From Aquimarina pacifica (GTDB taxonomy: Bacteria; Bacteroidota; Bacteroidia; Flavobacteriales; Flavobacteriaceae), in contig NZ_JACC01000038.1 of the NCBI RefSeq assembly GCF_000520955.1, positions 1-64,000 on the forward strand: a DNA stretch of 64,000 bases. Direction: 5' to 3'. Below, piece after piece: positions 36,588 through 46,043 of the stretch. Under the pieces are notes generated by a model. The model saw only the letters and a program-made list of their open reading frames with translations, was not told where the DNA came from and did not search any database. The position numbers and the translations under genes are program-made. How positions within the stretch are numbered: position 1 is the stretch's first letter; the number at the start of each line of letters is the position of its first letter.

Positions 36588-38975
36588 ATGATAGAATCTA
36601 TGTGTTTTCATTGCGGAAACAATTGTAACCAAACAGTCATCAACTTTGATCAAAAAAAATTCTGTTGCAATGGGTGCAAAACTGTGTATGATATTTTTTC
36701 GAGTCATAATTTATCCTCTTATTATGACTTACAGTCTGCTCCTGGAGCCATTCCTAAAGAAATTAAAGGAAAATACGATTATCTCGATACTCCTGCTATT
36801 ATTCAAAGATTAACAGAATTTGACAACGATACTATTAAGATCGTATCCTTCTACATCCCACACATTCACTGTAGTTCTTGTATTTGGATTTTAGAAAACC
36901 TGCATAAATTACAACCCGCTATCCATAGTTCACAGGTTAATTTTCCAAAAAAAAGTGTACGGATAACCTTTAATACCGAAAAGACCACGCTAAAAGAAAT
37001 AGTTGTCTTACTGAATGCAATAGGGTATGAACCTCATATTAGTCTTGAAGATTATAAAAAAACCAACAAAAAAGTAAATCGAAGTCTTATCTATAAAATA
37101 GGAGTTGCAGGATTTGCCTTTGGAAATGTCATGTTTTTATCCTTTCCCGAATATTTTGAAGTATCAGAATTTTGGTTAGACAAATACAAATACATCTTTA
37201 GATGGCTCATGTTTTTCTTCTCTTTACCTGTTGTTTTTTATAGCGCTCAAGCATATTTCATTTCTGCATATAAAGGGTTACAAAGCCGATTATTACCCAT
37301 AGATGTTCCGATTGCTTTAGGAATACTAGTACTGTTTATACGAAGTACTACGGAAATTATTATGGATTGGGGGACTGGCTTTTTTGATAGCCTCACAGGA
37401 TTAGTATTCTTTCTTTTACTCGGTAAATTCTTTCAACAAAAAACCTATTCCTTTTTGTCTTTTGAGCGAGACTATAAGTCTTATTTTCCTATAGCAGTAA
37501 CGCGAATCTATTATAACAACAACACTCATAAAAGAGAAGAAGAAAACATACAGGTGTATAGCATTAACAAAGGGGACCGTATATTGATAAGAAATGAAGA
37601 ATTAATACCTGTAGATGCTATACTTATAGACGGAACCGCCTGTATTGATTACAGTTTTGTAACAGGAGAAAGTGATTTGGTTATGAAGCAGTCTGGTGAT
37701 ACTATTTTTGCAGGAGGAAAACAACTATATGGCGCCATCGAAATTGAAGCTTTAAAATCTGTAGAACAGAGCTACCTTACTCAATTATGGAGCCATAGTG
37801 CTTTTACAAAAAAAGTTCAAAAACCTTTTGTCAATCTAACAGATATAATTAGCTCTTATTTTACCAAAGTAATCCTCTTCATAGCGATATTATCTACTAT
37901 TTTTTGGTTATGGTTCGATGCTTCTAAAGCAATGCAAGTATTTACCGCAGTCCTAATCATTGCCTGTCCTTGTGCATTAGCATTATCAAGACCTTTTGCT
38001 TTGGGCAATATGTTACGGGTTTTTGGGAAAAATAAATTTTATCTTAAAAATGCAGATGTAATAGAACAAATGGCACAGATTGACACTATTATTTTTGATA
38101 AGACAGGTACCATTACCACAAAAGAAAAAGGGACTATCTCCTATCACGGAATACCCCTCACCTATTCCGAAAAATCACTACTCAAAACTGCACTACGTCC
38201 CTCTAATCACCCATTAAGTAGATCATTATATGAAATACTTCCAGAACAAGAAATTCTTACACTTAATAAATACCATGAGCAGATAGGAAAGGGGATTAAA
38301 GCTACGATAGAACATAATTCTTTAAAAATAGGATCTGCAGATTTTGTTGGGTATAGTATACCTTCTAATGAAATGTACACTAGTGTACATATAGTTATAA
38401 ACAATCAGCACAAAGGATATTATGTGTTTCATAACCAGTACAGAAATGGGCTTTCCAAATTATTTTTAGAGTTAGATAATAAATATGAACTTGCTATTTT
38501 ATCCGGCGATAATGAGGGAGAAAAAGAACACCTTAAGCAATTATTGCCCCAATTAAAAACATTATTATTTAATCAAAAACCAGATGCCAAATTAACATAT
38601 ATCGAATCCTTGCAGAAAAAGGGCAAAAATGTATTGATGGTTGGTGATGGATTAAATGATGCTGGGGCATTAGCACAAAGCAACGTTGGGATCGCTTTGT
38701 CAGAGAACATAAATACATTCTCTCCGGCCTGTGATGCTATTCTAAGCGCATTACATTTTCAGAAAATAGAACACTATCTTCGTACTTCAAAAAACACAAT
38801 TCGTATTATTAAGTCTAGTTTTATTATATCATTTATTTATAATATTATCGGACTGTATTTTGCCGTCACAGGGCAGTTATCTCCTGTAATCGCTGCTATT
38901 TTAATGCCATTAAGTTCGATCTCGATAGTTGTTTATGTAACAGGACTAACAAGTTGGTTAGGAAAAAAATTATAG
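36588..38975 (+). CDS. ccoI: Copper P-type ATPase CcoI (FixI type)
   Basis: Copper-exporting P1B ATPase that supplies copper for cbb3 oxidase assembly, 795 residues. The N-terminus has a cysteine-rich metal region (CFHCGNNC, FCCNGCKTVYD) typical of CcoI, then a heavy-metal domain with HCSSC. Catalytic motifs are VTGESD, the CPC ion-path motif in ACPCALALS, the phosphorylation site DKTGT and GDGLND. It lies just upstream of the cbb3 operon and starts from the shared box. An internal Met (position 5, at 36600) could also start. Confidence 0.95.
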   Translation: MIESMCFHCGNNCNQTVINFDQKKFCCNGCKTVYDIFSSHNLSSYYDLQSAPGAIPKEIKGKYDYLDTPAIIQRLTEFDNDTIKIVSFYIPHIHCSSCIWILENLHKLQPAIHSSQVNFPKKSVRITFNTEKTTLKEIVVLLNAIGYEPHISLEDYKKTNKKVNRSLIYKIGVAGFAFGNVMFLSFPEYFEVSEFWLDKYKYIFRWLMFFFSLPVVFYSAQAYFISAYKGLQSRLLPIDVPIALGILVLFIRSTTEIIMDWGTGFFDSLTGLVFFLLLGKFFQQKTYSFLSFERDYKSYFPIAVTRIYYNNNTHKREEENIQVYSINKGDRILIRNEELIPVDAILIDGTACIDYSFVTGESDLVMKQSGDTIFAGGKQLYGAIEIEALKSVEQSYLTQLWSHSAFTKKVQKPFVNLTDIISSYFTKVILFIAILSTIFWLWFDASKAMQVFTAVLIIACPCALALSRPFALGNMLRVFGKNKFYLKNADVIEQMAQIDTIIFDKTGTITTKEKGTISYHGIPLTYSEKSLLKTALRPSNHPLSRSLYEILPEQEILTLNKYHEQIGKGIKATIEHNSLKIGSADFVGYSIPSNEMYTSVHIVINNQHKGYYVFHNQYRNGLSKLFLELDNKYELAILSGDNEGEKEHLKQLLPQLKTLLFNQKPDAKLTYIESLQKKGKNVLMVGDGLNDAGALAQSNVGIALSENINTFSPACDAILSALHFQKIEHYLRTSKNTIRIIKSSFIISFIYNIIGLYFAVTGQLSPVIAAILMPLSSISIVVYVTGLTSWLGKKL

Positions 38976-39189
38976 ATCAAAAATAACACCCGTATAATCC
39001 ATTTCATACTATCACAGTATTATAAAATTATCGTTATATAAAAAGTAAAAGAATTCGTTAAGTGGCACAAGCGTCTAACCAAAGACATTTAACCTGCTTT
39101 ATGCAGTAGAAAATCTATTACACCAACAACATCATATTTCTGGTCAATTAAAGGTCAGTTAAAAGTAGAACGCTCTCCTGTTCTATATA

Positions 39190-39399
39190 TCATTTTTTTG
39201 TCTTGCTTGTACGAAACCCTAATAGACTATATAGTGGGCACCATCCCATAAAACCTGTTAGGACTAAGACCGCAGAAATAGTCATCAATAGGATGCCTAA
39301 GGTTCCGGGGATATAATCATTATAAAACAGATAAGCTATTAGAATCCCACCCATAATTCGTATCAGTGAATCAACTTTTGCTACATTCTTTTTCATCAT
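39190..39399 (-). CDS. DUF2892 small membrane protein
   Basis: A 69-residue protein with two hydrophobic helices and a GWCPLYSLLG motif, matching DUF2892 (YgaP-type transmembrane domain). In other bacteria the domain occurs with sulfurtransferases, but none is attached here. It is divergent from ccoS. The nearby box does not align well with a -7 element in its direction, so shared control is uncertain. Confidence 0.85.
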   Translation of the reverse strand: MMKKNVAKVDSLIRIMGGILIAYLFYNDYIPGTLGILLMTISAVLVLTGFMGWCPLYSLLGFRTSKTKK

Positions 39400-39454
39400 T
39401 TCATAAGTATAATTGTTAGAAGATCAAATTGCAAAAATCCTTTGATTCAAAACC

Positions 39455-39497
39455 TGATAAATATCATATTTTAAGATATTCTTCACGCTTACTTTTG
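39455..39497 (+). promoter_or_regulatory. CRP/FNR-type box and -7 element, cbb3 operon
   Basis: TGATAAATATCA (39455-39466), 23 bases, then TACTTTTG (39490-39497), 17 bases before ccoS. Expected for an oxygen-controlled oxidase. Confidence 0.88.
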
Positions 39498-39514
39498 ATG
39501 CATAATTTTTTACT

Positions 39515-39709
39515 ATGAGTATCATTTATGTATTACTTACCATTAGTATTCTGGTTGCTATATTCTTTTTTATTGCATTCATCCTTTCTGTAAAAAAGGG
39601 ACAATATGACGATGTATATACACCATCAATACGAATACTATTTGATGATGAACTTATAAAAGATAACTCAAAAAAAAATGTACAAAAAACTAAAACCAAA
39701 GATTCATAA
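39515..39709 (+). CDS. ccoS: cbb3 oxidase maturation protein CcoS
   Basis: Small single-helix membrane protein, 64 residues, needed for cofactor insertion into cbb3 oxidase. Helix about residues 4-27, followed by the conserved short KKGQYDD segment and a charged tail. It is first in the oxidase operon, ending 2 bases before ccoN-ccoO. Confidence 0.92.
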   Translation: MSIIYVLLTISILVAIFFFIAFILSVKKGQYDDVYTPSIRILFDDELIKDNSKKNVQKTKTKDS

Positions 39710-39711
39710 TT

Positions 39712-41904
39712 ATGGAAATGGAAAAATTCTACTATGACAACAAAATTGTGCAAAAATTCTTATACGCCACTATGCTTTGGGGGATTGTAGGCATGTCTGT
39801 CGGATTGTTACTAGCCTTTATGTTTTTGTTTCCTAACCTTACAGATGGTATCTCATGGTTGAGTTTTGGTCGTTTACGTCCCTTACACACAAATGCTGTA
39901 ATTTTTGCTTTTGTGGGAAATGCCATTTTTGCAGGTGTATATTACTCTACTCAGCGATTACTTAAGACAAGAATGTTTAATGATACACTCAGCAATATTA
40001 ACTTTTGGGTATGGCAATTGATTATTGTTGGTGCTGCGATCACTTTACCCTTAGGATATACCACCTCTAAGGAGTACGCAGAGCTAGAATGGCCTTTTGA
40101 TATCGCCATTGCCGTCATATGGGTTGTTTTTGGGTGGAATCTCATAGGTACCATTCTTAAGAGAAGGCAAAGACATTTATATGTAGCTATTTGGTTCTAT
40201 CTGGCCACTTTTGTTACGGTCGCAGTACTTCATATTTTTAATAGCTTAGAACTGCCGGTTAGTTTTCTTAAAAGTTATTCGGTATATGCGGGAGTACAAG
40301 ATGCACTCGTACAATGGTGGTACGGACATAATGCAGTAGCATTTTTTCTTACCACACCTTTTCTAGGATTGATGTATTATTTTGTCCCCAAAGCCGCCAA
40401 TCGCCCAGTATATTCATATAGGTTATCTATCGTACACTTTTGGTCTCTGATTTTTATTTATATCTGGGCAGGTCCTCATCATTTATTGTATTCTTCTTTA
40501 CCCGACTGGGCTCAAAACCTAGGAGTAGCATTCTCGATAATGCTCATCGCTCCTTCTTGGGGAGGAATGATCAATGGATTACTAACACTACGTGGAGCAT
40601 GGGATAAAGTACGTACTGATCCTGTACTTAAATTTATGGTAGTCGCAATTACCGGATATGGTATGGCAACATTCGAAGGCCCTATGTTGTCTCTTAAAAA
40701 CGTAAACGCAATTGCTCATTTTAGCGACTGGGTCATTGCACATGTGCATGTTGGCGCATTAGCTTGGAACGGGTTCTTTACCTTCGGAATGGTGTATTGG
40801 CTGGTGCCGAAAATAACAAAAACCTCATTATGGTCTAAGTCATTAGCAAACGTACATTTTTGGATCGGCACCTTGGGTATCATCATGTATGCACTGCCAA
40901 TGTATGTTGCTGGATTTGTACAAGCATCTATGTGGAAACAGTTTAATCCTGACGGGAGTTTGACCTATGGTAACTTCTTAGAAACTGTAAACGAAATCAT
41001 TCCGATGTATTGGATGCGTGCTATCGGTGGCACCTTATTTATCATAGGAGCATTTGTGATGCTTTATAACATTATTATGACGGTTCGTTCGGGTACCACA
41101 GTAAGCGATGATCTGGCAGAAGCAGCCTCATTACAAAAAGTAACACACAAAAGAACTATTGGCGAAGGGTACCATACATGGTTAGAAAGAAGACCCGTAA
41201 AACTCACAATTTTTGCCACCATTGCTATTTTGATTGGTGGTGTGATTCAGATAGTACCTACTTTATTAGTAAAATCTAATATCCCAACAATAACAAGTGT
41301 AAAACCCTACACACCCTTAGAATTAGAGGGACGAGATATTTACATCCGAGAAAGCTGCGTTTCTTGTCATTCGCAGATGATTCGTCCTTTTAGAAGTGAG
41401 GTAGAACGGTATGGCGAATATTCTAAAGCTGGTGAGTATGTATATGATCATCCTTTCTTATGGGGAAGTAAACGTACAGGGCCAGATCTTATGCGAATCG
41501 GAGGGAAATATTCTGACAACTGGCATCTCAATCATTTCTATGACCCCCAAAGCACCTCATCTGGTTCTATTATGCCCAGTTATAAATGGTTGATAAAAAA
41601 TGAACTAGACAGATCAAATACAGAAACCAAAATGAAAGCTATGGTTACACTTGGCGTACCATATACTATCGAAGAAATTGAGAGCGCACAACAATGGATG
41701 GATGAGCAAGCCTTGCAAATAGAAAAGAACTTATATAGCGATCCTGATTTTGCCAAAACATATGATGCTGATAAAAAATATGCGCAAAAAAATGGAGAAG
41801 ATTTTGTAGAAATGCGAAATAGAGAAGTAGTCGCTCTTATTGCCTATATCCAAAGATTAGGAACCGATATCAAGGTAAAGAATGAAACTGTAAACGCAGA
41901 ATAA
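39712..41904 (+). CDS. ccoNO: cbb3 cytochrome oxidase, fused CcoN-CcoO
   Basis: Catalytic subunit of the high-affinity cbb3 oxidase fused to its monoheme subunit, 730 residues. Residues 1 to about 480 are CcoN with many transmembrane helices and heme/copper histidines (for example WWYGHNAVAFF and GPHH). About 500-730 is CcoO with heme c motif CVSCH (C549, C552, H553). The fusion is usual in Bacteroidota. It reduces oxygen to water at low oxygen and pumps protons. A 118-base gap with an inverted repeat separates it from ccoQ. Confidence 0.96.
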   Translation: MEMEKFYYDNKIVQKFLYATMLWGIVGMSVGLLLAFMFLFPNLTDGISWLSFGRLRPLHTNAVIFAFVGNAIFAGVYYSTQRLLKTRMFNDTLSNINFWVWQLIIVGAAITLPLGYTTSKEYAELEWPFDIAIAVIWVVFGWNLIGTILKRRQRHLYVAIWFYLATFVTVAVLHIFNSLELPVSFLKSYSVYAGVQDALVQWWYGHNAVAFFLTTPFLGLMYYFVPKAANRPVYSYRLSIVHFWSLIFIYIWAGPHHLLYSSLPDWAQNLGVAFSIMLIAPSWGGMINGLLTLRGAWDKVRTDPVLKFMVVAITGYGMATFEGPMLSLKNVNAIAHFSDWVIAHVHVGALAWNGFFTFGMVYWLVPKITKTSLWSKSLANVHFWIGTLGIIMYALPMYVAGFVQASMWKQFNPDGSLTYGNFLETVNEIIPMYWMRAIGGTLFIIGAFVMLYNIIMTVRSGTTVSDDLAEAASLQKVTHKRTIGEGYHTWLERRPVKLTIFATIAILIGGVIQIVPTLLVKSNIPTITSVKPYTPLELEGRDIYIRESCVSCHSQMIRPFRSEVERYGEYSKAGEYVYDHPFLWGSKRTGPDLMRIGGKYSDNWHLNHFYDPQSTSSGSIMPSYKWLIKNELDRSNTETKMKAMVTLGVPYTIEEIESAQQWMDEQALQIEKNLYSDPDFAKTYDADKKYAQKNGEDFVEMRNREVVALIAYIQRLGTDIKVKNETVNAE

Positions 41905-41926
41905 AAAACATATTGATTCATAAAAC

Positions 41927-41998
41927 ATATCAAGCTAAGCTTGTTATCATATCGTATTATATGATTAACCAACCTCCTCAAGCTTAGTTTGATAACAA
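41927..41998. repeat. Imperfect inverted repeat between ccoN-ccoO and ccoQ
   Basis: Arms at 41927-41943 (ATATCAAGCTAAGCTTG) and 41979-41995 (CAAGCTTAGTTTGATAA) pair with one inner mismatch and enclose about 35 bases. A shorter alternative pairing (TTGTTATC with GATAACAA) is also possible. There is no T run, so it may be an mRNA processing or stability structure rather than a terminator. Confidence 0.55.
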
Positions 41999-42022
41999 CA
42001 TATAGTAACTAAAACAACCGTT

Positions 42023-42208
42023 ATGCTAAAATTTATAAAAGGCCATATGGAAAGTATTGAAGGTATTGAAATCTACCCTATGATCTCTCTACTTATATTT
42101 TTTTTCTTCTTTGCCCTATTATTTTGGTGGGTATTTACTGCCAAAAAAGAGTACATCAAAGAAGTAAGTAAAATCCCTTTAGAAAACGAAAACAACATCA
42201 TATTATGA
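42023..42208 (+). CDS. ccoQ: cbb3 oxidase small subunit CcoQ
   Basis: A 61-residue single-helix membrane protein (ISLLIFFFFFALLFWWVF) followed by a charged tail, in the standard CcoQ position between ccoN-ccoO and ccoP. It helps hold the oxidase complex together in other bacteria. Its end overlaps ccoP by 4 bases. Confidence 0.85.
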   Translation: MLKFIKGHMESIEGIEIYPMISLLIFFFFFALLFWWVFTAKKEYIKEVSKIPLENENNIIL

Positions 42209-43185
42209 AAAGTACCTCATCCTATATTAGAGTAATTGCCCTTTTATTAATAGCAGGTATATTAATAGAGCTAACCATAGAATCAGGAGATGAATCCGTA
42301 TGGATCGCCCACCCCATATCTTGGGTAGTAATGGGAATCGTTTTACTTTTTTCTATAGCCATAGAAATTAGTATTGAAGCACTACGTAGTATTTTATTTC
42401 TATCACTAAAACCAAAAGCCAAGGAACGCTATCTATTAGCAGAAAAACAAAAGAAAGAAAAGCAATATGCTTGGATAAAAAAAACCTATCTCAAATTATT
42501 AGACAGCAAACCTGTAGCAGAGGAAGAAGAAATCATTCTAGATCATAACTATGACGGCATCAAAGAACTCGATAATAATCTTCCGCCATGGTGGGTATAT
42601 GGGTTCTATGCAACAATTGTATTTGCTGTAATTTATTTAGCTCGTTTTCATGTGTTTAATGGATATTCTCAGGCAGAAGAGTACGAAACCGAAGTTGCAG
42701 AAGCCAAAATTGCCATTGCCGCCTATAAGAAAACGGCTAAGAATCTAGTTGATATAACAACAGTGACAGTCTTGACAGAACCGGCTGATATTACCGCAGG
42801 AAAGGGAATTTTTACGGCGAATTGTGTAGCCTGTCACAAAGCTGATGGCGGTGGTGGTATTGGCCCTAACTTAACCGATCCCTATTGGATTCTTGGAGGT
42901 GGCATCAAAAATATTTTTAAAACCATATCAGAGGGAGGAAGAGACGGCAAAGGAATGGTTGCCTGGAAACAAACTCTTAAACCCCTTGAAATGGCCCAAG
43001 TAGCAAGTTATGTTATGACTCTCGGCGGAACCACTGCTGCAGAACCCAAAGAGGCACAAGGCGAAATTTGGATCGACCCTAATGCCCAAAAAAAAGAAAC
43101 AATAACAGAAACAACAACAAAAGTAGAAATCCCTGAAGTGGCAGTAGACACCACATCGATAGACGCTACAAAATTAGAAATGTAG
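42205..43185 (+). CDS. ccoP: cbb3 oxidase cytochrome c subunit CcoP
   Basis: Membrane-bound cytochrome c subunit, 326 residues. Two N-terminal helices and a third at about 128-146 (PPWWVYGFYATIVFAVIY) precede a single heme c domain with CVACH (C207, C210, H211) and a distal Met in GKGMVAWK. Proteobacterial CcoP has two hemes; one is normal in Bacteroidota. The Lys/Thr-rich tail ends the protein. Coupled to ccoQ. Confidence 0.95.
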   Translation: MKSTSSYIRVIALLLIAGILIELTIESGDESVWIAHPISWVVMGIVLLFSIAIEISIEALRSILFLSLKPKAKERYLLAEKQKKEKQYAWIKKTYLKLLDSKPVAEEEEIILDHNYDGIKELDNNLPPWWVYGFYATIVFAVIYLARFHVFNGYSQAEEYETEVAEAKIAIAAYKKTAKNLVDITTVTVLTEPADITAGKGIFTANCVACHKADGGGGIGPNLTDPYWILGGGIKNIFKTISEGGRDGKGMVAWKQTLKPLEMAQVASYVMTLGGTTAAEPKEAQGEIWIDPNAQKKETITETTTKVEIPEVAVDTTSIDATKLEM

Positions 43186-43234
43186 GCATTAGAGTAATTA
43201 TAATACAATTGAATTAAACAATAAAAACGCTGTA

Positions 43235-44659
43235 TTGGAAACACCAGAAAATGAAACATTCAGAGATTCTATCGGCACCATCAATGCTGAGGGTAAACGT
43301 GCATGGGTATATCCAAAAAAGCCTAATGGTCGATTATACACTTATAGAAAATGGGTAAGTTATGGTCTCTTACTATTCCTATTTACAGCTCCATTTATTA
43401 AGATCAATGGCAATCAGTTTTTACTGTTTAATGTATTAGAAAGACGTTTTAATATTTTCGGAGCGCCTTTCTGGCCGCAAGACTTTCACCTCTTTGTGAT
43501 ATCTATGATCATAGGAGTAATTTTTGTGACACTATTTACAGTCGCATTTGGCAGACTATTTTGCGGATGGGTATGTCCTCAGACCATTTTCATGGAAATG
43601 GTCTTTCGAAGAATCGAATATTGGATCGAAGGAGATCGAGGAAAACAAATTCGATTAGATAAACAACCCTGGAATGTTGAGAAAATCAAAAAAAGAGTAG
43701 CCAAATGGACCTTATTCTTTATTATTTCATTTATGATCGCCAATGTATTTTTGGCTTATTTGATAGGGAGTGACCGTTTGATTCAATATATATTTACTGA
43801 AGGTCCTTTGACCCATATGAATACTCTTATTTCTCTTCTCATATTTACGGTAGTTTTCTACTTTGTATTTGCCTGGTTCAGGGAACAGGTGTGTATTATT
43901 GCTTGCCCATACGGAAGATTGCAAGGTGTATTATTAGATGCCAAATCAATAGTTGTTGCGTATGATTATAAACGCGGAGAAAAAGAAACAGGGCGTGCTA
44001 AGTTTAAAAAAAATGAAGATAGACCCGAAACAGGAAAAGGAGATTGTATAGACTGTTTTCAATGCGTACATGTTTGTCCTACTGGGATCGATATTCGTAA
44101 CGGCACACAACTAGAATGTGTTAATTGCACTGCTTGCATAGATGCCTGTGATCATATGATGGAAAAAGTGAATCTACCCAAAGGATTGATTCGTTATGCA
44201 AGCGAAGATAATATTGGAAAAAAAGAGAAATTCAGGTTTACACCACGTCTTCAAGGATATACTGCTGTACTATTCATACTAACAGGTATTTTCTTAGGAA
44301 TGTCCTTCTTACGCAATGATGTAGAAGCAACAATCCTAAGATTACCAGGACAATTATATGAACGAAAAAATAATAATATTATTAGCAACGTATATACCTA
44401 TAAGTTGGTCAATAAGACAACGACTCCGATCGAAGATATACATTTTGAGTTACTATCGCATCAAGGAACCATAGCGCCTGTTACTCATCAAAATTTTACA
44501 GTGCCTAAACAAGGATTAGCAGAAGGAACTTTATTTATTGAAGTCAATGCTACCACTCTTAGTGGTGATAAAGACAGAGTAAAAATTGGAGTGTATAGCA
44601 ATAATAAATTAATAGAAACAACGACTACTGCCTTTTTAGGCCCCAGAAATTATAGATAA
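43235..44659 (+). CDS. ccoG: cbb3 assembly ferredoxin-like protein CcoG
   Basis: Membrane iron-sulfur protein that helps assemble cbb3 oxidase, probably as a copper reductase; 474 residues from a TTG start. It has membrane helices, the FCGWVCPQT and CIIACPYGR cysteine motifs, and two ferredoxin clusters (CIDCFQCVHVCPTG and CVNCTACIDAC). The C-terminal part is an Ig-like periplasmic domain. It lies 49 bases after ccoP. Confidence 0.95.
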   Translation: METPENETFRDSIGTINAEGKRAWVYPKKPNGRLYTYRKWVSYGLLLFLFTAPFIKINGNQFLLFNVLERRFNIFGAPFWPQDFHLFVISMIIGVIFVTLFTVAFGRLFCGWVCPQTIFMEMVFRRIEYWIEGDRGKQIRLDKQPWNVEKIKKRVAKWTLFFIISFMIANVFLAYLIGSDRLIQYIFTEGPLTHMNTLISLLIFTVVFYFVFAWFREQVCIIACPYGRLQGVLLDAKSIVVAYDYKRGEKETGRAKFKKNEDRPETGKGDCIDCFQCVHVCPTGIDIRNGTQLECVNCTACIDACDHMMEKVNLPKGLIRYASEDNIGKKEKFRFTPRLQGYTAVLFILTGIFLGMSFLRNDVEATILRLPGQLYERKNNNIISNVYTYKLVNKTTTPIEDIHFELLSHQGTIAPVTHQNFTVPKQGLAEGTLFIEVNATTLSGDKDRVKIGVYSNNKLIETTTTAFLGPRNYR

Positions 44660-44749
44660 AACCAGACAAAAAAATATGTAAAGTATTTGAAATAGAGTCT
44701 TCATAAAATGTTACTCGAATAAAAAAAGAAGATTCATAAAAAAGAAAAA

Positions 44750-45202
44750 ATGAAGACAAAAATAAACTGGGGAACCGCCATCGTAATAGTATTTATAGGC
44801 TTTATTAGCTTTATACTATTTTTTGTGATAAAAATGAATACCAATAAAAAGTTTGAACATGATTTAGTTACAGAAGAGTACTATAAAAAAGAGCTCGCTT
44901 TTCAGCAAGAAATTGATGCCGAAAAAAAAGGAAATGATTTGATTAATAACATTATCATCAAACAGCATCAGGGTGGATTAATTGTAACATTTCCTTTAGA
45001 CAAAAACTATTCGGATATTTCGGGTACAATCTATTTATACCGACCCTCTGATAAAAAAATGGATTTCTCAATTCCGATTCTACTCAAAACTTCTGAATAC
45101 CTAATCCCCAATGATATAATACATAAAGGACGTTGGGATATTATTATCAATTGGAAATATAAAAATGATACGTATTTATTCAAAAAATCAATTACCTATT
45201 AG
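44750..45202 (+). CDS. ccoH: FixH family protein (CcoH)
   Basis: Single-pass membrane protein of the FixH type, 150 residues, with an N-terminal helix (AIVIVFIGFISFILFFVI) and a periplasmic beta domain. FixH/CcoH stabilises the copper ATPase and the assembling oxidase. It lies 90 bases after ccoG and directly before the next gene, whose ATG follows the stop at once. Confidence 0.88.
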   Translation: MKTKINWGTAIVIVFIGFISFILFFVIKMNTNKKFEHDLVTEEYYKKELAFQQEIDAEKKGNDLINNIIIKQHQGGLIVTFPLDKNYSDISGTIYLYRPSDKKMDFSIPILLKTSEYLIPNDIIHKGRWDIIINWKYKNDTYLFKKSITY

Positions 45203-45904
45203 ATGCTATTATCTGGATTTATATTAGGAATATTAGGAAGCTTTCATTGCATAGGTATGTGCGGTCCTATTGCCTTTCTATTACCCCTTGATAAAACCAA
45301 TCAAACGACAAAATTTTTTCAAATTTTATTATATCATTCGGGAAGATTATTTGCTTATGGATTAATCGGACTTTTCTTTGGGCTCATTGGTAAAAGTCTA
45401 AACTTATTAGGAATACAACAAGCACTGTCAATAGGTATTGGTGTTACAATGATCTTACTAGTCGTACTTCCTCATAAAACAATAACCAAATATAACTTCG
45501 TAACACCCATCACTAGGTTAGTAAGTAAGGTAAAATCATCTTTGGGTCAAGCATTGAATAAGAAAACCCCGGATACGTTTCTCATTATAGGTTTTTTAAA
45601 CGGTTTTTTACCGTGTGGGTTAGTATATATGGCCGTACTAGGAGCAATTGTCACAGAAGCATTACTGATGAGTAGTTTTTATATGGTCTTTTTTGGATTG
45701 GGTACGCTCCCTCTTATGACTACTGTAGTTTATATTGGTGATTTTTTAACTCAAAAAACGCGGCAATCCATCCAAAGAATAATTCCTATTTGTATTGTAT
45801 TGATAGGACTACTTTTTATCATTCGTGGTTTGGGATTAGGTATTCCCTATATTTCGCCAAAACCAACAACAGAAATTGTATCTGCTAATTTTGAATGTCG
45901 TTAG
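45203..45904 (+). CDS. Sulfite exporter TauE/SafE-type membrane protein
   Basis: Polytopic membrane protein of 233 residues with about six helices and the FHCIGMCGPI motif, the hallmark of a TauE/SafE-like family often encoded at the end of cbb3 operons. The family member in this setting is thought to take part in copper handling for the oxidase. A true sulfite-export role is unlikely here. It ends the operon and is followed by a hairpin. Confidence 0.88.
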   Translation: MLLSGFILGILGSFHCIGMCGPIAFLLPLDKTNQTTKFFQILLYHSGRLFAYGLIGLFFGLIGKSLNLLGIQQALSIGIGVTMILLVVLPHKTITKYNFVTPITRLVSKVKSSLGQALNKKTPDTFLIIGFLNGFLPCGLVYMAVLGAIVTEALLMSSFYMVFFGLGTLPLMTTVVYIGDFLTQKTRQSIQRIIPICIVLIGLLFIIRGLGLGIPYISPKPTTEIVSANFECR

Positions 45905-45962
45905 AGTTTTCTGGTTGAATTTAGTTCAGTAATAGTAATATCGTTCACAACTATTCAAATAC

Positions 45963-46002
45963 AAATTACTAAAGGTGTATGAGACCTTTAGTAATTTATA
46001 TT
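45963..46002. terminator. Terminator between cbb3 operon and hemN
   Basis: A 14-bp perfect stem (AAATTACTAAAGGT) with a 7-base loop, then AT-rich sequence with T runs, between convergent transcription units. Confidence 0.8.
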
Positions 46003-46043
46003 TTGTCATATATTCCCCACTCCAACCTACTAAAAGAATTCGA

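Noticed and set aside
39400-39454. The ccoS box acting toward the DUF2892 gene on the minus strand
   Set aside because: At 23 bases the sequence is CAATTTGA, and the best match to TAnnTTTG is one base out of place with wrong leading bases, so shared control is not supported.
42205-43185. CcoP with one heme motif as a truncated gene
   Set aside because: Monoheme CcoP and fused CcoN-CcoO are normal for Bacteroidota, so this is not unusual.
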